Counted from the stretch's first letter, positions 8,521-17,415 are shown. The stretch is 56,229 nucleotides of DNA from Croceicoccus hydrothermalis (GCF_022378335.1 NZ_JAIQCI010000029.1:1-56229), one strand, 5' to 3'. The notes: generated by a model from the letters alone, not told the origin. Made by a program: numbers and translations.

Positions 8521-9066
8521 ATGGCAGAACAACAGGCAATCATCGCGGGCGGGTGCTTCTGGTGCACGGAGGCGGTGTTCAACGATGTCATCGGCGTGAG
8601 CGAGGTGGAAAGCGGGTATATCGGGGGCGACACCGCCGACCCGACCTATCGCGAAGTGTGTTCGGGCAAGACCGGCCATGCCGAGGCGATCCGCGTGACA
8701 TTCGACACCGACACGATCGGCCTTGCGCAAATCTACGACATCTTCCTCGGCACGCATGACCCGACGCAGCTCAACCGGCAGGGCAACGATGTCGGCACGC
8801 AATATCGCTCCGCCATATTCCCGCTGGATGACGAGCAGGAAACCGAGGCGCGCGCCGCCATCGAACGCGCGCAGGCCGATCATTCGGAGAAGATCGTAAC
8901 CACGATCGAGGAACCGACCAAATGGTACCCGGCGGAAGATTACCATCAGGAATACTGGGAAGGCGAAGGGCAGCGCAATCCCTATTGCATGGCGACCATC
9001 CCGCCCAAGCTCGCCAAATTGCGCAAGAGCTACGCCAATAGCGTGAAGGCGAAGAGCCCAGCCTGA
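8521..9066 (+). CDS. msrA: Peptide-methionine (S)-S-oxide reductase
   Basis: MsrA (181 aa) reduces methionine-S-sulfoxide in oxidised proteins. The catalytic motif GGCFWC (Cys12) is at the N-terminus, with GYIGG, a GHAE element, and PYCM near residue 160 as a likely resolving cysteine. The ATG at 8521 has an AAAGGAG ribosome binding site 8 bases upstream. An in-frame ATG 60 bases earlier has none. The frame stands alone and ends convergently 22 bases from the rRNA methyltransferase. Confidence 0.95.
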   Translation: MAEQQAIIAGGCFWCTEAVFNDVIGVSEVESGYIGGDTADPTYREVCSGKTGHAEAIRVTFDTDTIGLAQIYDIFLGTHDPTQLNRQGNDVGTQYRSAIFPLDDEQETEARAAIERAQADHSEKIVTTIEEPTKWYPAEDYHQEYWEGEGQRNPYCMATIPPKLAKLRKSYANSVKAKSPA

Positions 9067-9088
9067 GCCACCGGGGTCGGGCCTGTGA

Positions 9089-10345
9089 TCAGGGGGCGGC
9101 GAAGCGGGCGATGAAAAACCCGTCCATGCCGCCCCCCATCGCGCCGGTTCCCGCCATCATGCCCGGATCGGTACGGAGCCAGCCTTCTGCGGTCGGCCGT
9201 AATCCGGCGGGCAATTCGCCGGGCGCGATGGCATCGGTCGGGAGGGTCGAGGCATGGGCCTGCGCCTCGCCTTCCTCCGGTTCGAGCGAGCAGACGGCGT
9301 AGATCATCCGTCCCGCAGGTTTGAGCCAGCCAGTCGCGCGGGTGAGAAGAGCCGCCTGCAATTCGGCAAGGTCCGCGATCTGATTCGCGCCCACGCGGTG
9401 CAGCACGTCGGGATGACGGCGGCACGTGCCCGTCGCACTGCATGGCGCGTCGAGCAGTATCGCATCGAAACGGGCATCAGGCTCCCAGTCGAGCGCATTG
9501 GCCTTCACCACATCGGCGCCAAGCCCCGTGCGCGCCAGATTGCGCTCCAGCCGTTTCAAGCGCCGGTCCGAAATGTCGAGCGCCGTGACCTGCCAGCCAT
9601 TGGCGGCAAGCTGCATGGTCTTGCCCCCCGGCGCCGCACACAGGTCGAGCACGCGCCGCCCCTCCCCGGCTCCGAGCAGATGCGCGGGCAGCGATGCGGC
9701 GAAATCCTGCACCCACCACGCGCCATCGCCGTATCCCGGCAATGTCTCGACCGCCTGCCCGCGGGCAAGCCGCAGCCGCCCCGGCGCCAGCACGGCGGCG
9801 TCCAGCCGTTCGGCCCATATCTGCGTATCGTCGGCAGCGGCGAGGGTAAGATCGAGCGGCGGCGGCTCCGACAATGCGGCACCGATCGCCCCCACCCGGT
9901 CCGGCCACGCCGCGGTCCAGCGCGCCCGCACCCGTTCCGGCAGGGTGGGCGATTCGGGCAGGCGTCCCTCCCCCTTCAACAGGGCCGAAAACACACCATG
10001 CGCCAGCCGCCGCGGCCCACCTTCGAGCAGGGGCAGACCGGTTGCGATCACCGCATGGGGCGCGCTGTCCAGCCGCCATGCCTGAGCCAGCATCATGCGC
10101 AGCACCATGCGCGCCTTCGCATCCTCGGGGAGAGGCTGCCGCGTGGCGCTGTCGATGGCGGCGTCGAGATCGGCGGTCCAGCGCAAGACCTCCGCCGCGA
10201 TGGCAAGCGCCAGCCCCGCATCGGCATTGCGCAGGTTGCGCGTTGCCGAAAACGCAGCATTGTCGAGCGTCTCCCCGCGGCGGAACACGGCGTCGAGCAT
10301 GCGCAACGCGGCGCGGCGGGCGGGCAATCCGGTGGTATCGGTCAT
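9089..10345 (-). CDS. rsmB: RsmB/Sun-type 16S rRNA (cytosine-C5) methyltransferase
   Basis: The protein (418 aa) has an N-terminal NusB-like RNA-binding domain (about 1-130) and a C-terminal RsmB/RsmF methyltransferase domain. Motif I is DLCAAPGGKTMQLA. The Cys pair needed for m5C chemistry is visible: LLDAPCSATGTCRRHPD contains the PC of motif IV and a nearby TC. It probably methylates C967 of 16S rRNA (E. coli numbering). Alphaproteobacteria often have several RsmB-like paralogues, so the exact target is inferred. Confidence 0.88.
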   Translation of the reverse strand: MTDTTGLPARRAALRMLDAVFRRGETLDNAAFSATRNLRNADAGLALAIAAEVLRWTADLDAAIDSATRQPLPEDAKARMVLRMMLAQAWRLDSAPHAVIATGLPLLEGGPRRLAHGVFSALLKGEGRLPESPTLPERVRARWTAAWPDRVGAIGAALSEPPPLDLTLAAADDTQIWAERLDAAVLAPGRLRLARGQAVETLPGYGDGAWWVQDFAASLPAHLLGAGEGRRVLDLCAAPGGKTMQLAANGWQVTALDISDRRLKRLERNLARTGLGADVVKANALDWEPDARFDAILLDAPCSATGTCRRHPDVLHRVGANQIADLAELQAALLTRATGWLKPAGRMIYAVCSLEPEEGEAQAHASTLPTDAIAPGELPAGLRPTAEGWLRTDPGMMAGTGAMGGGMDGFFIARFAAP

Positions 10346-10440
10346 GGCCGTTGCCTATCGCCGTGCGCGGCAAGGCTGGCAATGATCTTTCGCTTTAACC
10401 GCGCATTGCACGCAGGCCCGCCCATGCCCATATTGCCGGA

Positions 10441-10617
10441 ATGACCGATCGCAAGACAAAAGCGGCCCGGCCGCCCGAACCATTTCGCAAGCCCGATTAC
10501 TGGACCGACGAACCCGCGCCGGAACCTGGCCCCGGTTCGCGCCACGAGGATGCGGAGCGCCCCGACCCGACGCGTTTCGGCGACTGGGAAAAGGATGGCG
10601 TCGCGATCGATTTCTGA
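10441..10617 (+). CDS. DUF1674 / SDHAF4-like small protein
   Basis: A 58-aa protein with the family signature near its C-terminus: RFGDWEKDGVAIDF, ending directly at the stop. DUF1674 proteins are small and conserved in alphaproteobacteria. Their mitochondrial relative SDHAF4 binds flavinated SdhA and helps succinate dehydrogenase assembly, so a similar role is plausible but unproven here. The N-terminal half is charged, proline-rich and probably disordered. It is divergent from the rRNA methyltransferase gene and convergent with the DUF4112 gene. Confidence 0.85.
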   Translation: MTDRKTKAARPPEPFRKPDYWTDEPAPEPGPGSRHEDAERPDPTRFGDWEKDGVAIDF

Positions 10618-10633
10618 TCGCGGCTTGCCCGCC

Positions 10634-11131
10634 TCAACCGTCGATCGTCTTCAGCTCGGGATGATGCTTTTCGAGGTGGCGGCGGATGATGCGCAGGTTC
10701 TTCGTATTCGAACGGTAGAAGAAATCGAATGCGTCGCCGACCAGCGGCACCGCGCCCAGCGCCGTATCGATCCCGATATTACCCGCCATGCGCCATATCT
10801 TCCATTTCGGAATGCCGAGATTGCGCGCCTCCCAAAGGATATAGCTGCCCATCGCGGCGGCCATCAGATCGCCGAACACCGGGATGAGCCCGAGAATGGC
10901 GTCCAGTCCGACCGGCCGGTTCATCCCCGGCACGGTAAAGCTACGCTCGAGAATGCGCTCCAAAGCCTCCACGCGTTTCAGCACCGAGGCTGCATCGGTG
11001 CCGAGCCCCGGCATCTCCATCCGCATGCGCTCCGCCCGTCCGGGCCGGTCGGCACCGGTGCCCTCGTCATAGGGAGTGGGCCTCCCGACGGCGGGCGGAT
11101 CATGGGGCGGCATCGGGCGATCGTCGGTCAT
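10634..11131 (-). CDS. DUF4112 domain protein
   Basis: The 165-aa protein contains the DUF4112 core: an amphipathic start, then DAILGLIPVFGDLMAAAMGS and later GAVPLVGDAFDFFYRSN, two similar hydrophobic 'GxxPxxGD' hairpins typical of the family. These suggest a small membrane-associated protein. The function is unknown. The N-terminal 60 residues are charged and proline-rich. It lies 5 bases downstream of the peptide-binding lipoprotein gene, so the two probably share a transcript. Confidence 0.85.
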   Translation of the reverse strand: MTDDRPMPPHDPPAVGRPTPYDEGTGADRPGRAERMRMEMPGLGTDAASVLKRVEALERILERSFTVPGMNRPVGLDAILGLIPVFGDLMAAAMGSYILWEARNLGIPKWKIWRMAGNIGIDTALGAVPLVGDAFDFFYRSNTKNLRIIRRHLEKHHPELKTIDG

Positions 11132-11136
11132 GGGTG

Positions 11137-12630
11137 TTAACTGGGGCCGCGCGACAGCGCCGACAAGGGGTGCACGCCCCAGCGATTGACGGCAAACCCT
11201 TCGAGGCCGCCGCGCACAAGCGAGAAACGCACCGGCGGGCCGAACGGCACGAAAACATTCTGCGCGCTTAGCAACGCCTCCGCATTGGCGAGCAGGAGAG
11301 CGCGGATGGCCGGATCCGGTTCCGTTCGTGACGCGGCGACGAGCGCATCGGCCTCCTTAGAACACAACGCGTCGGTCACCGTGCAGTTGAAGCGGTTGAG
11401 ATACCAGTCCGCACGGTCGTAATCGGCGACCTCATCGATCAGGCGGAGGTCGGCATCCGCATCATCTGCCATGCGCAAGGCGATCCCCACATCGGCAAGA
11501 TCGCTTCGCAATTGTTCAAACAGGATCTCTCCGCCCCGCCCCGGCGGCAGCGCCACGCTCACGGCCGGCCGCGGCTGTCCCGATGCACGCCAGCGCGCGA
11601 CCTGGCCTGCGGCGACGGCCTGCCTTTCCTCGAACGCGATCCCGTCCCACCGCTCGGTCACCATGCCGGTATCGCCGGGCAGACCGGGCGGGACGAGCCG
11701 CGTGGTCGGCACCCAGCCGCCCGCGATTCCGAAGGGCAGGATCAATCCGTTGCGATCGATCGCCATGGCGAGAGCCTCGCGATTGGCGGAGAGCGAGAGA
11801 AAGCCGTCCTCCCGCCGCGCGATGGACAGCCCGAACAGGCCGACCACCGGGTCGAGCCGGATGGCGCCTTGAAGCAGGCCGCCAAGTTCGACATGCGGCA
11901 AGGCATCGATGGCCCCGCCGAGCATGACATTGGCGCGCCCCGCCTGAAAGATGGAAACCGCCCGCTCCGGCTCGGCGATGAGGAGATTGAGCGGGCGCGC
12001 CTGCTCCTCGGTACCGTCCTCCGCACGGCGGCGCGCCCCATCGAGCACGAGCATGTCCCGCTTTTCGTCCAGCGACAGCCCTTTGTCCGTGGCGGAAATA
12101 TCGGCGAGCGACAATTGCGGCTGTGCCATGAGATTCAAGAATTCGGGATTAGGCGCGGTCAGGCGAATCTCGATAACGCGGCCGGTGCGTGCGACGACCT
12201 CCTCGATGATGGCAAGGTCGAGACCGAAAGCCGTGCCGTCCTGCGCGGCGATGGCCTTGCGCAGCGCATCGGCCACGGCTTCGGCGTCGCGGGCGCGTTC
12301 GGTGTCGGCTCCCCCCGGGCCGGGCCGTTCCCCGAGCCGGAAAATATAGCTCAGCCCGTCATCCGTCACGATCCAGCGTTCGGCAAGACCGGGCTGTATC
12401 AACCCCTCTGCGTCAAAGCTGACAAGACCGTCGTGCGTGGCGGCGCGTATCATCCCGCCCGCCGCGGTCAGGCCGCGCGTGTCGGACAATGTCGCATCGC
12501 GCCCGCCCACGATCGCGATGTCGAGCATGCCGTCCCTGTCGGCCCCGCACGCGGCCAGCGCGGTGCAAAGAACCATCGCGGGCACGGCATGGAAAAGAAA
12601 CGCGGGAATGCGTGCGGAGGGAAGATTCAT
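11137..12630 (-). CDS. Extracellular solute-binding lipoprotein (SBP_bac_5, peptide type)
   Basis: The protein (497 aa) has an N-terminal lipoprotein signal ending LCTALAACG (lipobox LAAC), then an oligopeptide/nickel-type binding-protein fold. The early signature AATHDGLVSFDAEGLI..LAERW is typical of SBP family 5. It should sit on the outer face of the inner membrane and bind peptides or a similar ligand. No ABC permease or ATPase gene is adjacent, so it is an orphan binding protein or a repurposed one. The ATG at 12630 was chosen because it places the signal peptide at the N-terminus. Downstream is the DUF4112 gene. Confidence 0.8.
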   Translation of the reverse strand: MNLPSARIPAFLFHAVPAMVLCTALAACGADRDGMLDIAIVGGRDATLSDTRGLTAAGGMIRAATHDGLVSFDAEGLIQPGLAERWIVTDDGLSYIFRLGERPGPGGADTERARDAEAVADALRKAIAAQDGTAFGLDLAIIEEVVARTGRVIEIRLTAPNPEFLNLMAQPQLSLADISATDKGLSLDEKRDMLVLDGARRRAEDGTEEQARPLNLLIAEPERAVSIFQAGRANVMLGGAIDALPHVELGGLLQGAIRLDPVVGLFGLSIARREDGFLSLSANREALAMAIDRNGLILPFGIAGGWVPTTRLVPPGLPGDTGMVTERWDGIAFEERQAVAAGQVARWRASGQPRPAVSVALPPGRGGEILFEQLRSDLADVGIALRMADDADADLRLIDEVADYDRADWYLNRFNCTVTDALCSKEADALVAASRTEPDPAIRALLLANAEALLSAQNVFVPFGPPVRFSLVRGGLEGFAVNRWGVHPLSALSRGPS

Positions 12631-12708
12631 CGCGCCATCGTAACAGCACGCCCCCCACCGGTCAGCAGCCAAATGCACGCATGCGATGCACGCGCCGAGT
12701 TGAAAGGG

Positions 12709-13077
12709 TCAGCTTGGCGAGACGTTGCCGAGCGCGCCTTCGCGCGGGGCGGGTTCGCTTTCGCCGATGGGAAACTGCACAAGCGACGAATCGATTTCAG
12801 TATCGAACGCAATGCCGCAGCGATCTCCGGCGGACCACGCAACCTGTCCCGCGACCCAGCCGATCCGCGGCAGCGTCACCCAGATCGCCTGTCCGCGCGT
12901 CACGCGCATCGCCCCTTCGGCAAGGGTGCCCGCATCGGAGATATTGCGCAGTTTCACGCGATAGGGTGCACCGTCGCGTTCAAGCCGCACCTCCGTCACG
13001 AGGAACAGCGATTCGCGCTCATGACGCCGGGAATTGACGCCCTTGGCGGTCATCTGGGTGCTGTCACCTTGTGTCAT
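12709..13077 (-). CDS. PilZ domain protein
   Basis: A small single-domain PilZ protein with the c-di-GMP-binding arginines in RRHERE near the N-terminus and the second motif NISDAG (family D/NxSxxG) about 30 residues later. It probably responds to the second messenger c-di-GMP, but the effector target cannot be told. I chose the ATG at 13077 (122 aa, MTQGDSTQ). An upstream start at 13143 and an internal ATG at 13053 are possible. It lies about 180 bases downstream of dksA on the same strand, behind a hairpin. Confidence 0.8.
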   Translation of the reverse strand: MTQGDSTQMTAKGVNSRRHERESLFLVTEVRLERDGAPYRVKLRNISDAGTLAEGAMRVTRGQAIWVTLPRIGWVAGQVAWSAGDRCGIAFDTEIDSSLVQFPIGESEPAPREGALGNVSPS

Positions 13078-13158
13078 GTACCTATCCCGAATGCAGCCGT
13101 CCGTGCCCGCGGCTTGAAAAGAGGTGCCGCTCACGACACTCACGCGAAAAGGTTAAGG

Positions 13159-13210
13159 TAAATTTAAAGCAGCGGGAAACCAGTGCACAGCGCATCCTGC
13201 CTTCCCGCTG
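13159..13210 (-). terminator. Likely terminator after dksA
   Basis: A perfect 9-bp stem (CAGCGGGAA at 13170-13178 with TTCCCGCTG at 13202-13210) encloses 23 bases. On the minus strand it is followed by an A/T-rich tract, CTTTAAATTTACC. The loop is long, so efficiency is uncertain. It would separate dksA from the pilZ gene. Confidence 0.4.
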
Positions 13211-13256
13211 TCCCAAACAGGCACAGTCGCCGCCGCGCCCATATGACCACGCCGGT

Positions 13257-13712
13257 TCAGTCGTCGCGGGAAATCTTCTCGCGCCGCTCGTGCGCTTCCT
13301 GCGCCTCCACCGTCATGGTCGCGACCGGGCGCGCGATCAGACGGCCTATGCCGATGGGATCGCCCGTCACCTCGCAATAACCGTATTCGCCCTCGTCGAT
13401 GCGGCGCAGGGCCGAATCGATCTTGGCGATCAGCTTTCGCTGCCGGTCGCGGGTGCGCAATTCGATGCCCCAATCGGTCTCGCTCGACGCGCGATCGTTA
13501 AGATCGGGTTCGCGCAAGGGACCGTCCTGCAATTGCTGCAACGTGCCGGCCGATGCGCTGAAAATCGAATTTTTCCATTCGGTCAGCAGGCTGCGAAAAA
13601 ATTCCTGCTGATCCTCGTTCATGTATGGCTCGTCCGCGCTCGGGACGTAATCGCCCTCAACCTTGCGGCGCGCCTTGGCCAATACGTCCAGTTCCGATCC
13701 AACCCCGTCCAT
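13257..13712 (-). CDS. dksA: RNA polymerase-binding transcription factor DksA
   Basis: DksA (151 aa) binds the RNA polymerase secondary channel and, with ppGpp, redirects transcription on starvation. The coiled-coil hairpin carries acidic tip residues (SSETDWGIELRTRDR) and the C-terminal globular region reads GEYGYCEVTGDPIGIGRL. In the classic form four cysteines bind zinc. Here only one (YGYCEV) remains, as in alphaproteobacterial and redox-insensitive DksA forms. The ATG at 13712 gives the family's normal N-terminus; upstream codons look non-coding. Confidence 0.88.
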   Translation of the reverse strand: MDGVGSELDVLAKARRKVEGDYVPSADEPYMNEDQQEFFRSLLTEWKNSIFSASAGTLQQLQDGPLREPDLNDRASSETDWGIELRTRDRQRKLIAKIDSALRRIDEGEYGYCEVTGDPIGIGRLIARPVATMTVEAQEAHERREKISRDD

Positions 13713-14077
13713 TTCACATTCCTCGCCATCGCGACACCGGCCGGGCGCGTGGCCCCGGCCTTCCCCATGGCGCGGCGCTATAGTTACAAGCAATACCGCG
13801 CACAAGCACGCTGATGGCCGAGCGCCTAGCCCAGTATGCCTTAAGCTTTCCCGAACGCCGAGAAATCCATCCATTTCGGTCGCGAAAGTGAAATACCGTC
13901 ACGCCGCGGCAATGCCAGCCGCCTAAATCGCAGGGCGTAACAAAGCGTTTTGCCGGAGTAGAGCCCATGCAACGAGCCCGCGTTAACCTATTCTTGATGC
14001 GCATGCGCAAGCTTGTCCCTATCGCCGCCCACGGGGTGGCGGGAAGGTTTGGAGCTGTTTTACAAGGGGCTGACGGC
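13713..14077. other. dksA / Sel1 divergent intergenic region
   Basis: About 365 bases between the two divergently read starts. It should hold promoters for both genes, but I see no convincing -35/-10 pair or operator. The frame of the Sel1 protein is open from 13967, so its 5' part may belong to that gene. Confidence 0.4.
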
Positions 14078-14425
14078 ATGGCATATTGCAATCAATTCGA
14101 ACCGGACGATACGGCTGTCGTTTCGCACATCGGCGGCCGCGGCCCGGGTGTCGCCGTGGTGGTGGACCAATGTCTGACCGCCTATTGGGCGGGCGACAAC
14201 AATGCCTTGTTCGATCTGGGCGTCGTGTTTTCGACCGGCTCCAACGGTGCACCGCGCGACCTGGTCGAGGCGCACAAATGGTTCAACATCGCGGCGGCAA
14301 CTGGCCATGAAGAAGCGGCGATAAGCCGTTCCGAGATCGCCGAGGAAATGAGCAGCCGTGAAATCGGCGAAGCACAACGCCGGGCCCGCGCGCATATGGC
14401 CACGATGATGAAACGCGCCGCGTAA
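14078..14425 (+). CDS. Sel1-repeat protein
   Basis: The 115-aa protein (from ATG 14078, after AAGGGG) carries one clear Sel1-like repeat: ALFDLGVVFSTGSNGAPRDL, then VEAHKWFNIAAATGHEEA. A charged helical tail follows (EIAEEMSSREIGEAQRRAR). Sel1 repeats form alpha-solenoids that bind partner proteins. Similar short proteins are conserved in sphingomonads without a defined role. The frame extends to ATG 13967 (152 aa), and which start is used is unclear. Confidence 0.7.
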   Translation: MAYCNQFEPDDTAVVSHIGGRGPGVAVVVDQCLTAYWAGDNNALFDLGVVFSTGSNGAPRDLVEAHKWFNIAAATGHEEAAISRSEIAEEMSSREIGEAQRRARAHMATMMKRAA

Positions 14426-14437
14426 GGCTCCGACCGG

Positions 14438-15580
14438 CTAGCCGCGCCTGAACGGGGCGAGGTCCTGAAGGGCGGATTTGCTCGCGTCGATGCCTTCGCT
14501 TTCCCGGCGCAGAAAATCCGCGACGGCGCGCCGAAAATCGGGGTTCGGTATGAAATGCGCCGATGTGGTGCGTACCGGTTCGTATCCCCGCGCCAGCTTG
14601 TGCGAGCCTTGCGCGCCTGCCTCGACCCGGGAAAGCCCGCGTGCGATGGCGGCATCGATCGCGCGGTAATAGCAAAGCTCGAAATGCAGGAAGGGCTTGT
14701 CGACGAGCGCGCCCCAGTAGCGGCCGTACAACGCGTCCGGCCCGATGAAATTGAGCGCACCGGCCACCGGCGTCCCATCCTCGAATGCCAGCAGCAGGAG
14801 CACCTCCTCTGCCATGTAGGCGCCGATCAGGTCGAACGCCTCCCGCGTGAGATAGGGCGTGCCCCATTTCCGCGCCCCCGTATCCTGGTAAAATTGCCAG
14901 AACGCGTCCCAATGCTCCGGTCGGATGTCATCACCCGTCAGGTCGCGTATTTCGAGCCCTTCGACAGCGCGTGCGCGTTCCTTGCGGATCGCCTTGCGTT
15001 TTCGGGAGGCGAGCGAATCGAGAAACGCGTCGAAATCGGCGTAACCGCGATTGGTCCAGTGAAACTGAATATCGTGACGCAGCAGCCAGCCGGCCCGTTC
15101 GAAAAGCGCATGCTGCGCAGGAGCGACGAAGGTCGCATGCGCGGATGACAGCCCTTCGCTCTCGCAAAGCCGTTCGACCGCAGCGAGGAGCGTGAAGGCG
15201 ACATCGTCGTCCGCGGCAAGGACACGCGGCCCGGTGGCGGGCGTGAACGGGACGGCGATCTGCAACTTGGGATAGTAGGATCCGCCTGCGCGTTCCCATG
15301 CATCGGCCCATCCGTGATCGAACACATATTCGCCCTGGCTATGCGTCTTCAGATAGGCGGGTGCGGCGCCCAATATCGGGGCATCGGACGCTTCTCCTGC
15401 ATGAAGTGTCAATGGCAAGGGGGTCCAGCCGCTATGGCCGCCGACGCTGCCCGATTGTTCGAGCAGGGTGAGGAAGCGATGGCTGGTGAACGGATTGCCA
15501 TCATGGTTCAGCGCATCCCACGCCGCTGCATCGAGCGCCCCTACCGAACCGTTCAATCGTATGGTCGCGCTCCCACTCAC
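14438..15580 (-). CDS. GNAT/FemAB-like acyltransferase (DUF482 family)
   Basis: The 380-aa protein belongs to the peptidoglycan-aminoacyltransferase-like GNAT family long annotated as DUF482 (motifs NPFTSHRFL near the N-terminus, then YVFDHGWADAWERAGG and ARKWGTPYLTREAF). Relatives transfer acyl or aminoacyl groups; the substrate is not known here. I chose the GTG at 15580, since it overlaps the glycerophosphodiesterase stop as GTGA. A longer start at 15616 would overlap 40 bases. It ends the run RidA-glycerophosphodiesterase-GNAT. Confidence 0.82.
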   Translation of the reverse strand: MSGSATIRLNGSVGALDAAAWDALNHDGNPFTSHRFLTLLEQSGSVGGHSGWTPLPLTLHAGEASDAPILGAAPAYLKTHSQGEYVFDHGWADAWERAGGSYYPKLQIAVPFTPATGPRVLAADDDVAFTLLAAVERLCESEGLSSAHATFVAPAQHALFERAGWLLRHDIQFHWTNRGYADFDAFLDSLASRKRKAIRKERARAVEGLEIRDLTGDDIRPEHWDAFWQFYQDTGARKWGTPYLTREAFDLIGAYMAEEVLLLLAFEDGTPVAGALNFIGPDALYGRYWGALVDKPFLHFELCYYRAIDAAIARGLSRVEAGAQGSHKLARGYEPVRTTSAHFIPNPDFRRAVADFLRRESEGIDASKSALQDLAPFRRG

Positions 15581-16314
15581 GCGATGCCCTTGCCTTCCGC
15601 GATGGGCGCGTCGCAACTGCGTTTTGCGAGCTTACGCTGCTTCTTCGTGCGAACCGTCCAGGTGAGCGCAATCATGCCGCGCGCCCTTTGCCGGGCGATG
15701 AAGGGGTCGGGAAGGTCGCGAATGTCACAGGCAAGGAAGTCGGGTCTCGACCGCGTGATTGCAAGCGACCGTGCGGTGCGAAAGGCAAATACGCCGCCCG
15801 ATTCGCGATATTCACGGCGCCCCGTCACAAGCCCCCGCGGACGATTCGGTACGACATCCGCGAACCAGCGGACGATATCGCGATCGAAGCTCATGATGGC
15901 GGCTTTCCCTCGATAATGGCGCAGCGCCTTCGCTACCGATCGGCACAGGCCTTGCGACGGCATGGTCCGGTGCGACTTGATCTCGATCAGCACTGGAACG
16001 CGCCCCGCGACCCGGCGCAGCAATGTTTCCAAGCGCCATAACGTGCCGCCACCGCGCAGGCCGATCGGCTCCAGCCCCGCGGCGTCGAAATCGCGCAAGG
16101 CACCGACGCTTTCGGTCAGTCGCTCCAGCGTCCAGTCGTGAAAGACCATGGCGTGGCCGTCGCGGCTCGCCTGTACATCGCATTCGATGCCATAGCCGCG
16201 TGCGACGGCCGCCTCGATCGCGGCGCGGGAGTTTTCGGGACAGCCGTCCCCATGCAGGCCGCGATGGGCATAGCGCCATTCGCCGAGCCAGCGAAAATCC
16301 GCCCGCGTCGCCAT
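15577..16314 (-). CDS. Glycerophosphodiester phosphodiesterase
   Basis: A 245-aa GDPD-family enzyme that hydrolyses glycerophosphodiesters to sn-glycerol 3-phosphate and an alcohol. The TIM-barrel active-site motifs are visible: YAHRGLHG with PENS (HRG...PEN), IECDVQASRDGHAMVFHD (ExD...HD) and LIEIKS. No signal peptide is seen, so it is probably cytoplasmic and recycles phospholipid head groups. The ATG at 16314 is 4 bases after the RidA stop. An upstream start at 16419 would overlap RidA deeply and is rejected. Confidence 0.9.
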   Translation of the reverse strand: MATRADFRWLGEWRYAHRGLHGDGCPENSRAAIEAAVARGYGIECDVQASRDGHAMVFHDWTLERLTESVGALRDFDAAGLEPIGLRGGGTLWRLETLLRRVAGRVPVLIEIKSHRTMPSQGLCRSVAKALRHYRGKAAIMSFDRDIVRWFADVVPNRPRGLVTGRREYRESGGVFAFRTARSLAITRSRPDFLACDIRDLPDPFIARQRARGMIALTWTVRTKKQRKLAKRSCDAPIAEGKGIA

Positions 16315-16318
16315 GGGT

Positions 16319-16789
16319 TCAGCCGGCGCGTATCTGCAGAATAGCGTCGATTTCGACCCCGGCGCCCAGCGGCAGGACGGGTACGCCCACCGCGCTGCGG
16401 GCATGGCGCCCGGCTTCACCCAGAACGTCGAACATCAATTCGGACGCGCCGTTGGCGACCTTCGGCTGATCCGCGAAATCGGGCGTGGAATTGACGAAAG
16501 CGCCGAGTTTGACGACGCGTTCGATCCTGTCGAGCGCGCCCAGCGCCTTTTTCGCCTGCGCAAGGATCATGATGCCGCACGCACGCGCCGCGGCCACGCC
16601 TTCGTCGAGAGAAAGCGATTCGCCGAGCCGCCCCTTGACGATTTCGCCGTTCACGAAGGGAAGCTGTCCCGAAATATGCAGCATGCCAGCGGCCTCGACC
16701 GCCGGAACATAGCTTGCGACGGCGGCGGCCGCTTCGGGAAGGACGATGCCGAGCTTGGCCAGCCGTGCCTCGATTTCAGTTTCGGTCAT
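16319..16789 (-). CDS. RidA family protein
   Basis: The 156-aa protein belongs to the YjgF/YER057c/UK114 family; enamine/imine deaminases of this family detoxify 2-aminoacrylate and similar intermediates. The characteristic segment is GMLHISGQLPFVNGEIVKG. The arginine found in true RidA (near the C-terminus) is not obvious, so this may be an Rid1-7 or 'reactive intermediate'-like paralogue with another substrate. It is translationally close to the HAD gene upstream (4-base overlap) and the phosphodiesterase downstream. Confidence 0.82.
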   Translation of the reverse strand: MTETEIEARLAKLGIVLPEAAAAVASYVPAVEAAGMLHISGQLPFVNGEIVKGRLGESLSLDEGVAAARACGIMILAQAKKALGALDRIERVVKLGAFVNSTPDFADQPKVANGASELMFDVLGEAGRHARSAVGVPVLPLGAGVEIDAILQIRAG

Positions 16790-17415
16790 GCGTTTTCCTT
16801 TTCAAAACGATCGAGTAGCCAGGGCAGCGCCGCATCCCATTCGTCGATCCGCGCATGGGCGTCGCCCGCCTCGAACGCGCAATCGACATGGGCGGCGACA
16901 CCCGGTTCGCCCACGAAATGCAGGCGCGTCACGTTCGGCGCAAGTTTGGCCACCGAGTTGTGGTGGACCGACAGGTCGTCGATGAAGAATGCGCGCCGGT
17001 GCTCGCCGTGCTCGGCCATGATCCTCATGAGCGCCGGACCTTTGGGCCCCTGATTGGTGTAAACCGGAACGTCGAGACCGAGATCGCGCAATTGCCGCGT
17101 CCGGGCATCGGCGCGAAAATCGTTGAGATTGGTCAGCACGACGACCTCCGCCTGCTCGGCCAGGGCGTGCATGGCGGCGATGGCGCCGGGCACCTCGTCC
17201 TGCCGGTGCATTTCGGTGTCGAAAAACCCGTTCAGCAAGCGCCACATCTCTTCCTGCTCCAGCGCGAGGTCGCTGCCACGCCGCCGCATGCCGTCCAGAA
17301 ATCCGCGCGACAGGTCGAATTCGACATCGTGCGCCTCGTCCAGCCAGTCACGAAAATGCACGACCATGCGCAGCAGCACCTCGTCGCAATCGGTGATGAC
17401 CAGCGGCTTGCTCAT
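16786..17415 (-). CDS. HAD-like hydrolase
   Basis: A 209-aa HAD-superfamily protein. Motif I is DCDEVLL at the N-terminus (nucleophile Asp, with Glu in place of the usual Gly-Thr), followed by VVLTNLNDF (motif II) and AFFIDDLSVHHNSV (motif IV acidic pair). It is probably a small-molecule phosphatase, substrate unknown. The ATG at 17415 (MSKPLVITDCDE) overlaps the DUF3572 stop by 4 bases, and the frame upstream of it is a shadow of that gene. Confidence 0.8.
   Translation of the reverse strand: MSKPLVITDCDEVLLRMVVHFRDWLDEAHDVEFDLSRGFLDGMRRRGSDLALEQEEMWRLLNGFFDTEMHRQDEVPGAIAAMHALAEQAEVVVLTNLNDFRADARTRQLRDLGLDVPVYTNQGPKGPALMRIMAEHGEHRRAFFIDDLSVHHNSVAKLAPNVTRLHFVGEPGVAAHVDCAFEAGDAHARIDEWDAALPWLLDRFEKENA

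Noticed and set aside
11512..13161. A 549-codon plus-strand open frame opposite the binding-protein and pilZ genes
   Set aside because: It is a GC-rich shadow of real minus-strand genes and has no recognisable domain.
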